Origin: Limosilactobacillus caccae
GTDB lineage: Bacteria; Bacillota; Bacilli; Lactobacillales; Lactobacillaceae
Length of the DNA: 64,000 bases
Direction: 5' to 3'
Assembly (NCBI RefSeq): GCF_900156885.1
Contig: NZ_FTOY01000011.1
Span: 845,366-909,365, forward strand
Positions 34,698 through 43,626 of the stretch are shown one piece after another; positions within the stretch are counted from its first letter, which is position 1; every line of letters starts with the position of its first letter. The position numbers were made by a program, and so were the translations under genes. The notes under the pieces were generated by a model. That model was not told where the DNA came from and ran no database searches. It saw nothing but the letters and a program-made list of their open reading frames with translations.

Positions 34698-34809
34698 TTA
34701 TTATCACCATCATTTCGTAAAGATTCTGGAATAATCTACGATTGAAGGTCGCATGCATCCAGTGTTACTCATTGTACCAGAGTATTGCAACGACTGCACT
34801 GATTTAACG

Positions 34810-35148
34810 TTATTTTGTAAAGACCTGCCGGTTGACCATCTCATCTAAAATATAGTGATATTGCTCAACAAATTCCGCTGACCGTTGGTGGTTAAAAATG
34901 TTAATCTTGCGGAGACCATTTCCGGTTAAGGTCTCCATTTTGAAACCGTCAAGGTCCGCATTAATTAAGATCCGTAAACGGGCAACTGGCTTGAAGGGGT
35001 TGTCAGTGTCAAGGCTCCCCTTGTATTCAAAGTTACCCCGCCGCGTTTCTTCAAAGCCCAGGTCTAGTAGGGCATACTTCTTCACTGCTGGACTAATGGT
35101 GTACTTATCCTGGTCACCTGGAATCTGAACTGTTTTGGCAAATTCCAT
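34810..35148 (-). CDS. DUF1831 domain protein
   Basis: A 112-residue protein of the DUF1831 family, which is restricted to lactobacilli and relatives and sits between a desulfurase gene and mnmA. Visible family traits are FAKTVQIPGDQDKYTISPAVKKYAL, LGFEETRRGNFEYKG and the C-terminal ILDEMVNRQVFTK. The fold is reported as TBP-like, but no role is known; involvement in sulfur transfer is only suggested by place. I prefer the ATG at 35148 (10 bases after AAAGGGG) to a GTG at 35154. Confidence 0.85.
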   Translation of the reverse strand: MEFAKTVQIPGDQDKYTISPAVKKYALLDLGFEETRRGNFEYKGSLDTDNPFKPVARLRILINADLDGFKMETLTGNGLRKINIFNHQRSAEFVEQYHYILDEMVNRQVFTK

Positions 35149-35153
35149 CGTCA

Positions 35154-36317
35154 CTATTCCCCTTTCTTCAGCTGCTTTAGTTTTTCAACCGTCTTGATAA
35201 TTGTTGCAATCAACTGCGCAATTTCTTCATCGGTATTCATCACCCCAAAGCTAATCCGGATAGACTCACTGACGCGGGGGCTGTCTTTACCAAACATTGC
35301 CGTTAAGACGTGGGAAGGCTCAATGCTCCCGGCCGTACATGCCGATCCCCCCGAAACAGCAATCCCTGCCAGGTCAAGGTCGGTTTGCATAACATAGGTC
35401 GAGATCCCCTTAAACCACAGGTTCAACACGTGGTTTAAATTATCTGGCGCAACTTCCCCATTAACTGCAAAGTCAATGCCGGCATCCGTCAGGGCTTGCA
35501 CAATCTTTTGTTTGAAATGGTAGTACCGCTTTTGCCGGGCTGCCTTTTCTTCTGGCCCATCGGCTGCTACCGCCTTAGCAAATGCCGCAATGGCCGGAAC
35601 ATTTTCCGTTCCCGCCCGCCGCTTGGTCTCCTGGTCGCCCCCCTTAATAAAACTAGGGAAGCTAATCCCATCGCGACGGTACAAGAAGCCCATCATTTTA
35701 GGACCATTTAGCTTATGGGCAGACGTTGAGAGCATGTCAATGTGGTCGGCTTTCACATCAATTGGCAACAGGCCGTACGCCTGCACCGCGTCCGTGTGAA
35801 ACCATGCCTGGTGGTCTTTTAAGATTTCACCAATTTCATGAATTGGCATCCGGCTGCCAACCTCATTATTCCCCATCATAATTGTGACGAGAATCGTATC
35901 GTCACGAAGGGCCTGCTTAAAGTCAGCGATTGAGATATTACCATGCTCATCGACTGGCAGGTAAGTTACCTCAAAGCCATGCTCTTCCAAAAAGTGGAGG
36001 GGCTTAAGAACGGCTTCATGTTCGATTGCCGTGGTAATAATGTGCTTCCCCAGCTCTTGGCGTTTAAACGCCGTTTCAATGATTGCCATATTATCACTTT
36101 CGGTTCCGCCACTGGTAAAGATAATCTCATTATCGTCAGCATTGATGCTCTGGGCAATCACGTGCCGACTATTTTCCATTACCAACTTAGCATGGCGGCC
36201 ATAGGAATAACCAGTCGAGGCATTCCCCCACGACTCCTTCATTTCCTTTGTCATCTCATCAATGACTTCTGGTGTCATCGGCGTAGTAGCCGCATTATCT
36301 AAGTAAATCTCACGCAC
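35154..36317 (-). CDS. Cysteine desulfurase (NifS/IscS family)
   Basis: A PLP enzyme that takes sulfur from cysteine and passes it on as a persulfide, here probably to MnmA. The 387-residue protein has the PLP lysine in MLSTSAHKLNGPKMMGFLY near residue 200 and the catalytic cysteine loop VSGGSACTAGSIEPSHVL near 325. The loop is long enough for an IscS-like direct donor rather than the short SufS type. The start is GTG at 36317 after GGAAGGA. It overlaps or abuts the DUF1831 gene and is followed by mnmA, the conserved thiolation cluster. Confidence 0.93.
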   Translation of the reverse strand: MREIYLDNAATTPMTPEVIDEMTKEMKESWGNASTGYSYGRHAKLVMENSRHVIAQSINADDNEIIFTSGGTESDNMAIIETAFKRQELGKHIITTAIEHEAVLKPLHFLEEHGFEVTYLPVDEHGNISIADFKQALRDDTILVTIMMGNNEVGSRMPIHEIGEILKDHQAWFHTDAVQAYGLLPIDVKADHIDMLSTSAHKLNGPKMMGFLYRRDGISFPSFIKGGDQETKRRAGTENVPAIAAFAKAVAADGPEEKAARQKRYYHFKQKIVQALTDAGIDFAVNGEVAPDNLNHVLNLWFKGISTYVMQTDLDLAGIAVSGGSACTAGSIEPSHVLTAMFGKDSPRVSESIRISFGVMNTDEEIAQLIATIIKTVEKLKQLKKGE

Positions 36318-36341
36318 TAAAATTCATCCTTCCGCTTAATC

Positions 36342-37037
36342 TTAATTATCGAGATCCTTAAAGAGTTGTAATAGCATATTGGCTGACCGCTTACCGGCGT
36401 CAATGATGAAGTCGTCAAAGCTTACGCCCGCCCCTTCATCACCAGTGTCTGACATGGCCCGCACAACGACGTAGGGGATATGGTGATCTGTTGCCACTTG
36501 GCCAACTGCCGCCCCTTCCATTTCACTTGAGAGCGCATCAGGGAAGTGGCGCATAATTTCCGCAATCGCCGCCGAACTGGCGATAAACTGGTCACCAGAA
36601 ACGATCAGTCCCCGTTTAATATTTAAGCCGGTCTTTTCCCCAGCAATTTCAAGGGCTTTCCCCCACTTTTCAGACGCCTTAAACCGTGGCTGTTTTCCCG
36701 GAAGTTGACCATACTGGTAGTCAAAGGCAGTCGCATCAACATCATGGTAGGCGGTCTCACTAGAGATAACGACATCCCCAACGTGCAGCCCTTCGCCGAT
36801 TCCGCCTGCAGACCCAGAATTAATCACAACATCTGCTTGGCAGTCCGTGATCAGGTGCTCGGTGGTAATCCCCGCCTCGACCTTACCAATTCCCGATTCA
36901 ACGAGGACAACATCCTGGTTACTAATTTGGCCAGTTAGGTACTCCTTGCCCCCGATCAGTCTAGTTGTTTGACTTGTTAGCTGGTCTTTTAGTTCCTTTA
37001 GTTCTTCTGGCATCGCACAAATAATTCCAAAGCGCAT
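36342..37037 (-). CDS. mtnN: 5'-methylthioadenosine/S-adenosylhomocysteine nucleosidase
   Basis: MtnN (Pfs) splits the glycosidic bond of methylthioadenosine and S-adenosylhomocysteine, recycling by-products of SAM use. The 231-residue protein begins MRFGIICAMPEELKEL with the active-site glutamate region. It has NSGSAGGIGEGLHVGDVVIS near residue 75 and SEMEGAAVGQVA near 170 with the ribose-binding Met-Glu. The catalytic Asp lies in VRAMSDTGDE near 195. I chose the ATG at 37037, 8 bases after AAAGGAG; the longer frame start is unlikely. It lies between a small membrane-protein gene and the desulfurase gene in one operon. Confidence 0.95.
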   Translation of the reverse strand: MRFGIICAMPEELKELKDQLTSQTTRLIGGKEYLTGQISNQDVVLVESGIGKVEAGITTEHLITDCQADVVINSGSAGGIGEGLHVGDVVISSETAYHDVDATAFDYQYGQLPGKQPRFKASEKWGKALEIAGEKTGLNIKRGLIVSGDQFIASSAAIAEIMRHFPDALSSEMEGAAVGQVATDHHIPYVVVRAMSDTGDEGAGVSFDDFIIDAGKRSANMLLQLFKDLDN

Positions 37038-37050
37038 AATCATTTCTCCT

Positions 37051-37338
37051 TTATCCAACGTAAAATAATATTAAGTACACAATAATAATTGCAATAATCA
37101 AGGCAACAATTGCAATATTTAATTTCTTCTTCAAACTGGCGGTCTTTTCAGCTGCCGACTGTTCATGGCGTTCACTAGCAGTCGCCTGTCGACTGTACTG
37201 GTCACTTTCAGCCTGGTTAATCTCTGCTGGCGGAACTTCCTGGTCACTTCGCTGTCCAGCACTCGCCGCTTGTTGCTGGCGATACTGCTGACGAGACATC
37301 CGCGGCTGGTCTTGTTCTGGTGAATGACGGTTATCCAC
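37051..37338 (-). CDS. Small tail-anchored membrane protein of unknown function
   Basis: A 95-residue protein with a polar, Gln/Ser/Arg-rich N-terminal 65 residues (RMSRQQYRQQQAASAGQRSD and more) and a single C-terminal membrane segment (LNIAIVALIIAIIIVYLILFYV). It therefore looks tail-anchored with a disordered cytosolic part. The start is GTG at 37338, overlapping the end of the NUDIX gene by 8 bases. No family name is recalled with confidence. Its conserved slot between the NUDIX and mtnN genes suggests a real gene. Confidence 0.75.
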   Translation of the reverse strand: MDNRHSPEQDQPRMSRQQYRQQQAASAGQRSDQEVPPAEINQAESDQYSRQATASERHEQSAAEKTASLKKKLNIAIVALIIAIIIVYLILFYVG

Positions 37339-37882
37339 GGGTATTCATTCCTTGCCAATAATAGATTGCCATAATCGTCTTGGCATCCTCAATCTCACCA
37401 CGGTCAATCATTGCTAGTGCTTCCTTTAGGCTAACCGTTTGTAAGGTAAGGTTTTCATCCTGGTCTTGGGGCAGTTCTGTCGCCACTGGTTGTAAGCCAG
37501 TTGCCAGATACAGGGTCATGTATTCATCAAGGCAGCCAACAGACGTATAGAACGAAGAAATCTTGGTTAACTTACTTGCTTCATAACGGGTCTCTTCATT
37601 CAACTCCCGCTTAGCAGCATGGATGGCACTATCGTCATCACGACGGTCTAATTTGCCTGCCGGAATCTCCAGCGTGGTCTTAGCAATTGGTGACCGCCAC
37701 TGCTTTTCTAAAATCATTTTATTATCAGCAGTGAGTGCCAAGATAGCAATTGCTGGTGCATGACGAACAATCTCTCGTTGGGTAACATTCCCATCTGGTG
37801 TTACTACTTGTTGAACTTCCACATCAATTAAGTGGCCATGAAATACTGTCTTGCTGCTGATTGGCCGTTCTTCAAATTTCAT
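37331..37882 (-). CDS. nudF: NUDIX hydrolase (ADP-ribose pyrophosphatase type)
   Basis: Probable ADP-ribose pyrophosphatase that hydrolyses ADP-ribose to AMP and ribose 5-phosphate. The 183-residue protein has the family features EIVRHAPAIAILAL near residue 38, EKQWRSPIAKTTLEIPAGKLD near 58, and a NUDIX helix ending AAKRELNEETRYEA near 95. The NUDIX box is unusual: two residues are inserted between the Gly and REL and the first Glu position is Asp (DRRDDD). The downstream RELxEE part is intact, so activity is likely. It follows csp by 14 bases. Confidence 0.88.
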   Translation of the reverse strand: MKFEERPISSKTVFHGHLIDVEVQQVVTPDGNVTQREIVRHAPAIAILALTADNKMILEKQWRSPIAKTTLEIPAGKLDRRDDDSAIHAAKRELNEETRYEASKLTKISSFYTSVGCLDEYMTLYLATGLQPVATELPQDQDENLTLQTVSLKEALAMIDRGEIEDAKTIMAIYYWQGMNTRG

Positions 37883-37896
37883 TAAAGATTCACCCT

Positions 37897-38100
37897 TTAC
37901 TTGATAATCCGCACATGTGCTGCTTGGGGGCCTTTTTTCCCCTGGACGATGACAAGCGAAACTTCCTGCCCTTCACGGAGGATCCGTCTCCTTGTCCCTT
38001 CAATCCCACTGTAATGAACAAAAATCTCCCCATCATTAGGAACTGTGATAAATCCCCAGCCTTTTTGCTCATCAAAACTCTTTACTTTGCCTTTAAGCAT
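37897..38100 (-). CDS. Cold-shock-domain protein
   Basis: A 67-residue single-domain RNA/DNA-binding protein of the CspA family. RNP1 is seen as KGWGFITV (residues about 12-19) and RNP2 as IFVHYSGI (about 26-33). Unlike CspA it has a basic RRRILREGQE segment in place of the usual acidic loop and an extended KKGPQAAHVRIIK end. An AGGTGAAAG site precedes the ATG. It heads the csp-NUDIX-mtnN unit. Its promoter overlaps the ileS terminator. Confidence 0.9.
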   Translation of the reverse strand: MLKGKVKSFDEQKGWGFITVPNDGEIFVHYSGIEGTRRRILREGQEVSLVIVQGKKGPQAAHVRIIK

Positions 38101-38110
38101 TCTTTCACCT

Positions 38111-38154
38111 ACTCAAAAATAAAATACCAAGCAACATGCGTCACTTGGTATTTT
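38111..38154 (-). terminator. Rho-independent terminator of ileS
   Basis: AAAATACCAAG pairs perfectly with CTTGGTATTTT over 11 bp with a 12-base loop, followed on the minus strand by ATTTTTG. The hairpin ends only 20 bases before the csp start codon. Confidence 0.85.
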
Positions 38155-38178
38155 ACACCGCAGCATATTAATTGTCAT
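38150..38178 (-). promoter_or_regulatory. csp promoter overlapping the ileS terminator
   Basis: Minus-strand ATGACA (38173-38178), 17-base spacer, TAAAAT (38150-38155). The -10 box lies in the first arm of the terminator hairpin, so csp RNA would start inside the hairpin and escape termination. Confidence 0.65.
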
Positions 38179-38205
38179 TTACTGCGTTACGAAATTAACT
38201 CTTTA

Positions 38206-41001
38206 TTATTTTTCTAAGCCTTCTGCAACTGTTTCCGGGAAGTTCTTGCGAACAATCGCTGCACAACGAGCACAAAGCGTCGGGTAAGCGTCATCGCTAC
38301 CAACATCTTCCTTAATCATCCGACAACGAGCACAAGTCTCACCTGGAGCCGGTGTAACCTTAACGGCTACCCCATCATTGTACTTATCTGCGTCGGCTGG
38401 TGCTTCATTTTCCGCATGGATGTGCAGTGCGGAAACGCCCAGTAATAACTGAATATTTTCATCAAGACTATCAAGCAGTTGCTTTTGACTAGCAGTAAGG
38501 TAGAGGTCAACTTGGGCTTCTAATGACTTCCCAATCATCTTCGCATTCCGGGCTTCTTCAAGACTCTTCAGCACGTGTGAACGAACTTCCATGAAGTCAT
38601 TCCACTTTTCTAAGAGCTGGTCTTCACCATCAAAGCTCCGGGCTTCTGGAATGTCTGTCAGCTGGACAAATTCTTCTGGTTCGTCCATGTAACCCCATAC
38701 TTCTTCCGTGGTGTGTGGCAGAATTGGTGTTAATAGCTTAACCAAGCCGAGTAAGATGTCATAGAAGACCGTTTGCATTGACCGGCGAACTTCTGAGTTT
38801 TCTGCTTCAATGTACAAGACATCCTTGGCAATGTTCATGTAGAAGGCAGAAAGGTCATTGTTGACAAAGTTGATCAATAACTTGTAAGCATCCAAGAAGT
38901 CATAGTTGTCAAAGTCTGTCCGCATCTTCTTTAGGAACTGGTTGAAGTTAACCAGCATGTACTGGTCAACAGATTGGAGTTTCTCGTAAGAAACCGTGTC
39001 CTTGGCGGCATCAAAGTCAGCCGTGTTTGCCAGTAAGAAGCGGAAGGTGTTCCGTAGTTTCCGGTAAGCTTCAGAAATTTGTTGGAAGGTTCCTTGTGAT
39101 ACCCGCACATCAGCAGAGGTATCAGCGCTCATTACCCAGAGACGGATAATTTCGGCCCCCATTTGTTGGACAACTTTGTTTGGATCAATCGTGTTACCAA
39201 GGGACTTACTCATCTTATTGCCCCGCTTATCAAGCGTGAACCCTTGGGAGATGATTTCCTTGTATGGGGCATGGCCGGAACAAACTACACTAGTGATCAA
39301 ACTAGAGTTGAACCAACCACGGTACTGGTCAGACCCTTCAAGGTACAGGTCGGCAGGGTAGTCTAAGTAGTCCCGTTCTGCCAAGACCCCTTGGTGGGAA
39401 GAACCAGAGTCAAACCAAACATCCATGATGTCCGTTTCCTTGGTGAACTTACCATTTGGTGAGTGTTCGTTGCTGTAGCCTTCTGGCAGGAGGTCCTTCG
39501 CATCGCGTTCAAACCAGACATTTGAGCCATACTTAGCAAATAAGTCGGCGACGTGGTTAATCGTTGCTTCTTCCATAATTGGCGTCCCATCTTCGGCGTA
39601 GAAGATTGGCAGCGGAACACCCCAGACCCGTTGCCGGGAAATTACCCAGTCACCACGGTCCTTGATCATGTTACGCAAGCGGACCTTCCCCCATTCAGGG
39701 TGGTAGTTAACATCTTCAAGGGCGTCAAGGATGTTTTGCCGCATCTTTTCAATTGACACAAACCACTGGTCAGTTGCCCGGAAGATGATTGGCTTCTTGG
39801 TCCGCCAATCAAATGGGTAGCTGTGCTTTAGTGGTTCTTCGAGGAGTAAGGCGTTGTTTTCTTTCAACTTTTCCAAGGAGATATCATCAGCATCTTGGTA
39901 GAAGACACCTTCAAAGCCGTCCCCATTTTCCTTGCTCAAAATCCCTTGGTCATTGATTGGCGCAAAGATTGGTAAGTCATACTTCTTCCCGAAGCTGTAG
40001 TCATCATCACCATAGCCAGGAGCAGTGTGGACAAGCCCCGTCCCGGCATCAGCGGTAACGTAGTCGGCAAGACCAACTAATAGCTCCCGATCAAGGTATG
40101 GGTGCTGAGTTGTCATCCCTTCCAGGTCTTTACCGGCAACATTCTTGATTACTTCATAGTCTTCCCAGCCAAGCTTTTCGGCTAATTTTGCAAGAAGGTC
40201 AGTCGCAACAACAAACTTCCGGTCATCATTGGCTGGCTTGACCACTGAATAATCAAACTTAGCATTAACGGCAACGGCTTCGGAGGCGGGAACTGTCCAC
40301 GGTGTCGTCGTCCAAACAACAAGGTAAGTATCAGTATCTAAGACGCCCTTACCATCTTTAACTTGCTCAACAAAGAAGGCCGTCTTTGCTGTCACATCAT
40401 GGTATTCAACCTCAGCTTCTGCCAACGCTGATTCCGACGACCATGACCAGTAAACTGGCTTCTTAGCTTGGTACAGTAAGCCCTTTTTGGCAAATTCACC
40501 AAACACACGGATTTGGGCTGCTTCAAATTCCTTATCAAGGGTTAAGTATGGGTGGTCCCATTCACCACTAACCCCTAACCGCTTAAAGTCAGTCCGTTGC
40601 TTGTCTACCTGCTTTAATGCATAGTCCCGGCAAAGGTCACGGAATTCCGTTAAGCTCATCTTCTTCCGGTCATAGCCAGACTTGGTTAACTGGTGTTCAA
40701 TCGGTAACCCGTGAGTATCCCAGCCAGGTACGTACGGCGCCCGGTAACCAGTCATTGACTTATAACGCACAATGAAGTCCTTTGAAATTTTGTTCATTGC
40801 GTGACCGATGTGAATGTTCCCGTTGGCATATGGTGGGCCATCATGAAGGATGAAGGTTGGCTTTCCTTCGTTTAACTTTTGCCGTAATTCATAAACTTTA
40901 TTTTCTTCCCACAGCTGTTCCCGTTGTGCTTCAGTTACTGGTAACTTACCACGCATTGGAAATTTGGTGCGGCCAAGGTTTAATGTATCTTTAACTCGCA
41001 T
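38206..41001 (-). CDS. ileS: Isoleucyl-tRNA synthetase
   Basis: IleS charges tRNA-Ile and edits misactivated valine. The 931-residue class I synthetase has the HIGH motif in [18 protein letters not shown] near residue 58, the CP1 editing domain (about 180-400), and [12 protein letters not shown] near 595. An anticodon-binding domain follows, with a C-terminal zinc finger (CARCRMI and CARC) that places it with bacterial-type, mupirocin-sensitive-like enzymes. I chose the ATG at 41001, 8 bases after AAAGGGG; the longer start lies in the leader. It ends the dcw cluster as in many Firmicutes and is governed by a T-box. Confidence 0.97.
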   Translation of the reverse strand: MRVKDTLNLGRTKFPMRGKLPVTEAQREQLWEENKVYELRQKLNEGKPTFILHDGPPYANGNIHIGHAMNKISKDFIVRYKSMTGYRAPYVPGWDTHGLPIEHQLTKSGYDRKKMSLTEFRDLCRDYALKQVDKQRTDFKRLGVSGEWDHPYLTLDKEFEAAQIRVFGEFAKKGLLYQAKKPVYWSWSSESALAEAEVEYHDVTAKTAFFVEQVKDGKGVLDTDTYLVVWTTTPWTVPASEAVAVNAKFDYSVVKPANDDRKFVVATDLLAKLAEKLGWEDYEVIKNVAGKDLEGMTTQHPYLDRELLVGLADYVTADAGTGLVHTAPGYGDDDYSFGKKYDLPIFAPINDQGILSKENGDGFEGVFYQDADDISLEKLKENNALLLEEPLKHSYPFDWRTKKPIIFRATDQWFVSIEKMRQNILDALEDVNYHPEWGKVRLRNMIKDRGDWVISRQRVWGVPLPIFYAEDGTPIMEEATINHVADLFAKYGSNVWFERDAKDLLPEGYSNEHSPNGKFTKETDIMDVWFDSGSSHQGVLAERDYLDYPADLYLEGSDQYRGWFNSSLITSVVCSGHAPYKEIISQGFTLDKRGNKMSKSLGNTIDPNKVVQQMGAEIIRLWVMSADTSADVRVSQGTFQQISEAYRKLRNTFRFLLANTADFDAAKDTVSYEKLQSVDQYMLVNFNQFLKKMRTDFDNYDFLDAYKLLINFVNNDLSAFYMNIAKDVLYIEAENSEVRRSMQTVFYDILLGLVKLLTPILPHTTEEVWGYMDEPEEFVQLTDIPEARSFDGEDQLLEKWNDFMEVRSHVLKSLEEARNAKMIGKSLEAQVDLYLTASQKQLLDSLDENIQLLLGVSALHIHAENEAPADADKYNDGVAVKVTPAPGETCARCRMIKEDVGSDDAYPTLCARCAAIVRKNFPETVAEGLEK

Positions 41002-41040
41002 TGCGGTTTCCCCTTTCATATCTTGTAGTATTTTAATAAT

Positions 41041-41072
41041 AAAAAAGCCCCGTCCACTCACTGGGACGAAGC
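41041..41072 (-). terminator. T-box-controlled terminator before ileS
   Basis: GCTTCGTCC pairs with GGACGGGGC (two G-T pairs) with an 8-base loop, followed by TTTTTT on the minus strand. Confidence 0.88.
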
Positions 41073-41272
41073 TTTTTTCGCGGTACCACCCGGATTTAAG
41101 ATCCGCTTAACGGACCTCCTCAAATCATTAGTTAACGGTAATGACCCGACCTGTTCTACATATCGAACAGGTACTCCGAGATGATTAGACATCGCCAACA
41201 CCATCAACCTCTCACCACTTGTTGACTCGCTTGGGTGTCGATTCGCCATGCCACTTCTCTTCAACGATTTAT
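41046..41272 (-). promoter_or_regulatory. Isoleucine T-box leader of ileS
   Basis: The conserved T-box GGGTGGTACCGCG is at 41079-41091 on the minus strand, followed directly by the terminator helix. About 180 bases of stem-forming sequence precede it, including the AACAGG/CCTGTT helix. An ATC triplet in CTAATCATCTC lies where the specifier loop is expected, matching isoleucine. Uncharged tRNA-Ile should pair with the antiterminator and allow ileS transcription. A short open frame in this stretch is not a gene. Confidence 0.93.
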
Positions 41273-41293
41273 TAAAATACTGGTTCTAGTACC

Positions 41294-42025
41294 CTACTTA
41301 TTGCTGTCTGGGAAGACAACAACAGTCTCAGGTGAAGCGGAACCGTTATTATCATCTGCTTGACTGTCTTCAGCACTAGCTGCTGGTTGTTCTGGAGCTG
41401 GTGTAGCAGATTCAGCAGGTGCTGGTTCCTCACTAGAAGTTGTTGCAGTTGATTCTACACTGCTATCAGAGTTACTGTCAAGACGACTCCCTAAAATTTT
41501 CTCAATTTCATCATACTTGGATAAGTCATCGTTTTCTAAGATCTTATCCCATTCGTCGCTCTTAATAACTTCTAATTGTGATTCAAGCATCACTTGAAGG
41601 CGTTGACGGAAGATCCGGGTTTGCTTACGAAGGTCATTGGTCTCACTTGTTAACTTCCGCGTTTCGTTAGCCGCATCTTCAATTACTTGATTAGACTTGT
41701 CATTAGCTTCTGACACGATATCAGTGGCTTGCTTTTGGGCTTCACGAATCATGATGTCAGCTTCCCGCTTAGCATTGTTCTTAACCTTATCAGCTGCTTC
41801 TTGGGCAACTAAGATTGACTTGTTTAATGAATCCTTTAAGTCCGCGAAGTACTTGATCTTGCTATCATTAGCCCGTACTTGTTCTTGTAAGCTATTGTTT
41901 TCCGTAACAAGTTGTTGAACTGTTTGGGAAACTTCTTGAAGAAATGCTTGCACTTCTTCAGGGTTATACCCACGCATCTTAGTACCGAATTCTTTGTTAT
42001 TAATTTGATCAACCGTCAAACTCAT
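41294..42025 (-). CDS. divIVA: Cell division protein DivIVA
   Basis: DivIVA senses negative membrane curvature at poles and septa and organises division and polar growth partners. The 243-residue protein has the N-terminal lipid-binding domain (MSLTVDQINNKEFGTKMRGY and NPEEVQAFLQEV, about 1-35). A long coiled coil follows (about 35-165). The Ser/Pro/Ala/Glu-rich tail (about 185-243) is likely disordered and variable. I chose the ATG at 42025, 8 bases after GGAGGA. It follows ylmH in the dcw cluster, with the ileS leader behind it. Confidence 0.96.
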   Translation of the reverse strand: MSLTVDQINNKEFGTKMRGYNPEEVQAFLQEVSQTVQQLVTENNSLQEQVRANDSKIKYFADLKDSLNKSILVAQEAADKVKNNAKREADIMIREAQKQATDIVSEANDKSNQVIEDAANETRKLTSETNDLRKQTRIFRQRLQVMLESQLEVIKSDEWDKILENDDLSKYDEIEKILGSRLDSNSDSSVESTATTSSEEPAPAESATPAPEQPAASAEDSQADDNNGSASPETVVVFPDSNK

Positions 42026-42045
42026 GAATAATTCCTCCATTCAAA

Positions 42046-42831
42046 TTACGCATTTACTACTGAAATGGTAACTCTTTCTTTATCTTTTTTTGTTTTTCCA
42101 TTGGTCATATCAATTCGCAACCGACCAGCGTGCCGGACAGAAATCAAGTCATGCACGACAACCTGATAGTCCGGTCGGTCAATTTCTTCCCAGTTTAAGC
42201 GAACCTGACCATGCTCTATTAATTGTTTTGCCCGGTTTCGGGAGTAGTTAAAGCCCGCGGAGACGACCACATCTAACCGCAGTGATGAAACTGTGGTTAC
42301 TAGTGGAACCCACTCTTCTAATGGCTCGACTACAGTCGTCTCATCGACGGGAACCCATTTTACCTTTATCCGACCAACGTGGTCGACGTTTTTCCGCAGG
42401 TACGTCGCCATCGGTCTAGTGACGATCACCTGCCAACGGTGGCCATCTGTCAGAATGTCCCCAAAGGCATTCCGTTCCATTCCTTCACCAATTAACGTCC
42501 CCATAATTTGGCGATGGTGAAGTTCCGAAAACTTAGTCGGGTAGTTTAGCTCTAAAACCTGGAGGGTAAAATCATCCATAGAGGGTTCATAGTAAGGCGG
42601 ATAAATAAGAACTCGTTGCATCTCTGCACCTTGCCACCCACCATACATTTTTATTTTAACATTGTTATTGCGATTAACAATCGTTCTCGCAATAAAACGT
42701 TCCCGCGGATTTAAAAAAGGGGTAAGAACTGGTCGATACTGTCCCTCAGCTGTCGCTACCCAGTCGCCTACCTGGTCAATCAGCGGGGCCTCATCAGGCC
42801 GAAAATGTTGTTTTATGTTTTGCTCGTCCAT
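42046..42831 (-). CDS. ylmH: YlmH family S4-domain RNA-binding protein
   Basis: A 261-residue protein of the YlmH family, reported to act in rescue of stalled ribosomes. An N-terminal region (about 1-95, with LTPFLNPRERFIARTIV and GGWQGAEMQRVLIYPPYYEP) and a central domain (GERMERNAFGDI type, here GEGMERNAFGDIL) precede a C-terminal S4 domain (about 180-245). The S4 domain has LRLDVVVSAGFNYSRNRAKQ and LIEHGQVRLNW. Its place between yggT and divIVA is the conserved one. Confidence 0.92.
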   Translation of the reverse strand: MDEQNIKQHFRPDEAPLIDQVGDWVATAEGQYRPVLTPFLNPRERFIARTIVNRNNNVKIKMYGGWQGAEMQRVLIYPPYYEPSMDDFTLQVLELNYPTKFSELHHRQIMGTLIGEGMERNAFGDILTDGHRWQVIVTRPMATYLRKNVDHVGRIKVKWVPVDETTVVEPLEEWVPLVTTVSSLRLDVVVSAGFNYSRNRAKQLIEHGQVRLNWEEIDRPDYQVVVHDLISVRHAGRLRIDMTNGKTKKDKERVTISVVNA

Positions 42832-42852
42832 TGCAATCCATCCTCTATTATC

Positions 42853-43113
42853 TTAAAAGATTGCCGAAAGTGCTGCTAGTCCAGCCTGAACAAAGTAAAG
42901 AACTAAAATAGCAATCATCGGGGCAAAACTAATTCCACCAATTGGCGGGATAAAATCAAACCACCGCATGTATGGCTCAACAAGACGGTCAACAATCTCA
43001 CCTAGTCTTGAAGCCCGGGCATTAGGAAACCACGACATAATACACCATACAACAATCACAAGAATGTAGGCCTCCACCAGCCGGTATAACGCCCACAATA
43101 AAAATGCGATCAT
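42853..43113 (-). CDS. yggT: YggT/YlmG family membrane protein
   Basis: An 86-residue protein with two membrane segments (about residues 3-25 and 60-83) and the linking SWFPNARASRLGEIVDRLVEPY and RWFDFIPPIGGISFAPMIAI motifs that define the family. The role is not settled; relatives affect nucleoid or division-complex distribution and sit next to sepF. It is 18 bases after sepF in the same transcript. Confidence 0.93.
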   Translation of the reverse strand: MIAFLLWALYRLVEAYILVIVVWCIMSWFPNARASRLGEIVDRLVEPYMRWFDFIPPIGGISFAPMIAILVLYFVQAGLAALSAIF

Positions 43114-43131
43114 ACTTACTCCTTTTAGCGA

Positions 43132-43557
43132 CTAGAACTTGTCGCCATCACTTTTTAGATTACTCGATAGGTTGCCAGAAATTTCGTAATTCTTTGGTGT
43201 GCATAAGAAAATTTCCTTACCAATCCGCTTCATTTCACCATCAATGGCAAAGACCGTCCCGTTTAAAAAGTCCACTAATCGGGCAGCAACGCTCGAATCC
43301 ATTTGGGTAAAATTAACGATCACGGCATGCCCTTCCAATAGTTGTGACGCAATTTGTTTTACGTCCGCATATAGCCGGGGTTCGTATAAAGAAATCTGAC
43401 TTAAGCGGCTGTTAGCAACCCGATTATTGCTAAAGGAAACTACTTTATTGCTCGAATTAGTTGCGGGAGCTGTGTTTTGGTCAGTTGCCTCATAATAATT
43501 TTCTTGTTCATCGATCTCTTCGTCGCCGAACAAGCTCTTTAAGAAGTTTGCTGCCAT
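43132..43557 (-). CDS. sepF: Cell division protein SepF
   Basis: SepF binds the membrane and the FtsZ C-terminus and bundles FtsZ filaments into rings. The 141-residue protein begins with an amphipathic membrane helix ([19 protein letters not shown]). A disordered Asn/Ser-rich linker leads to the DUF552 domain (about 50-135), with [22 protein letters not shown] and [14 protein letters not shown] strong AGGAGGAGG site precedes it. A hairpin between ftsZ and sepF may lower its expression. Confidence 0.94.
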   Translation of the reverse strand: MAANFLKSLFGDEEIDEQENYYEATDQNTAPATNSSNKVVSFSNNRVANSRLSQISLYEPRLYADVKQIASQLLEGHAVIVNFTQMDSSVAARLVDFLNGTVFAIDGEMKRIGKEIFLCTPKNYEISGNLSSNLKSDGDKF

Positions 43558-43587
43558 CTAAATAACCTCCTCCTTTAGATTAAAGAC

Positions 43588-43614
43588 ACAAAAAGGCGGA
43601 ACTCAATCCACCTC
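43588..43614 (-). terminator. Possible attenuating terminator between ftsZ and sepF
   Basis: On the minus strand AGGTGG pairs with CCGCCT (one G-T pair) with an 8-base loop, followed by TTTTG. No promoter for sepF is visible after it, so it would reduce rather than block read-through. Confidence 0.5.
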
Positions 43615-43626
43615 GAAATACCATAT

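Noticed and set aside
41058..41264. 68-residue open frame upstream of ileS
   Set aside because: It lies wholly inside the T-box leader and terminator; its codons follow RNA structure elements and it has no ribosome binding site.
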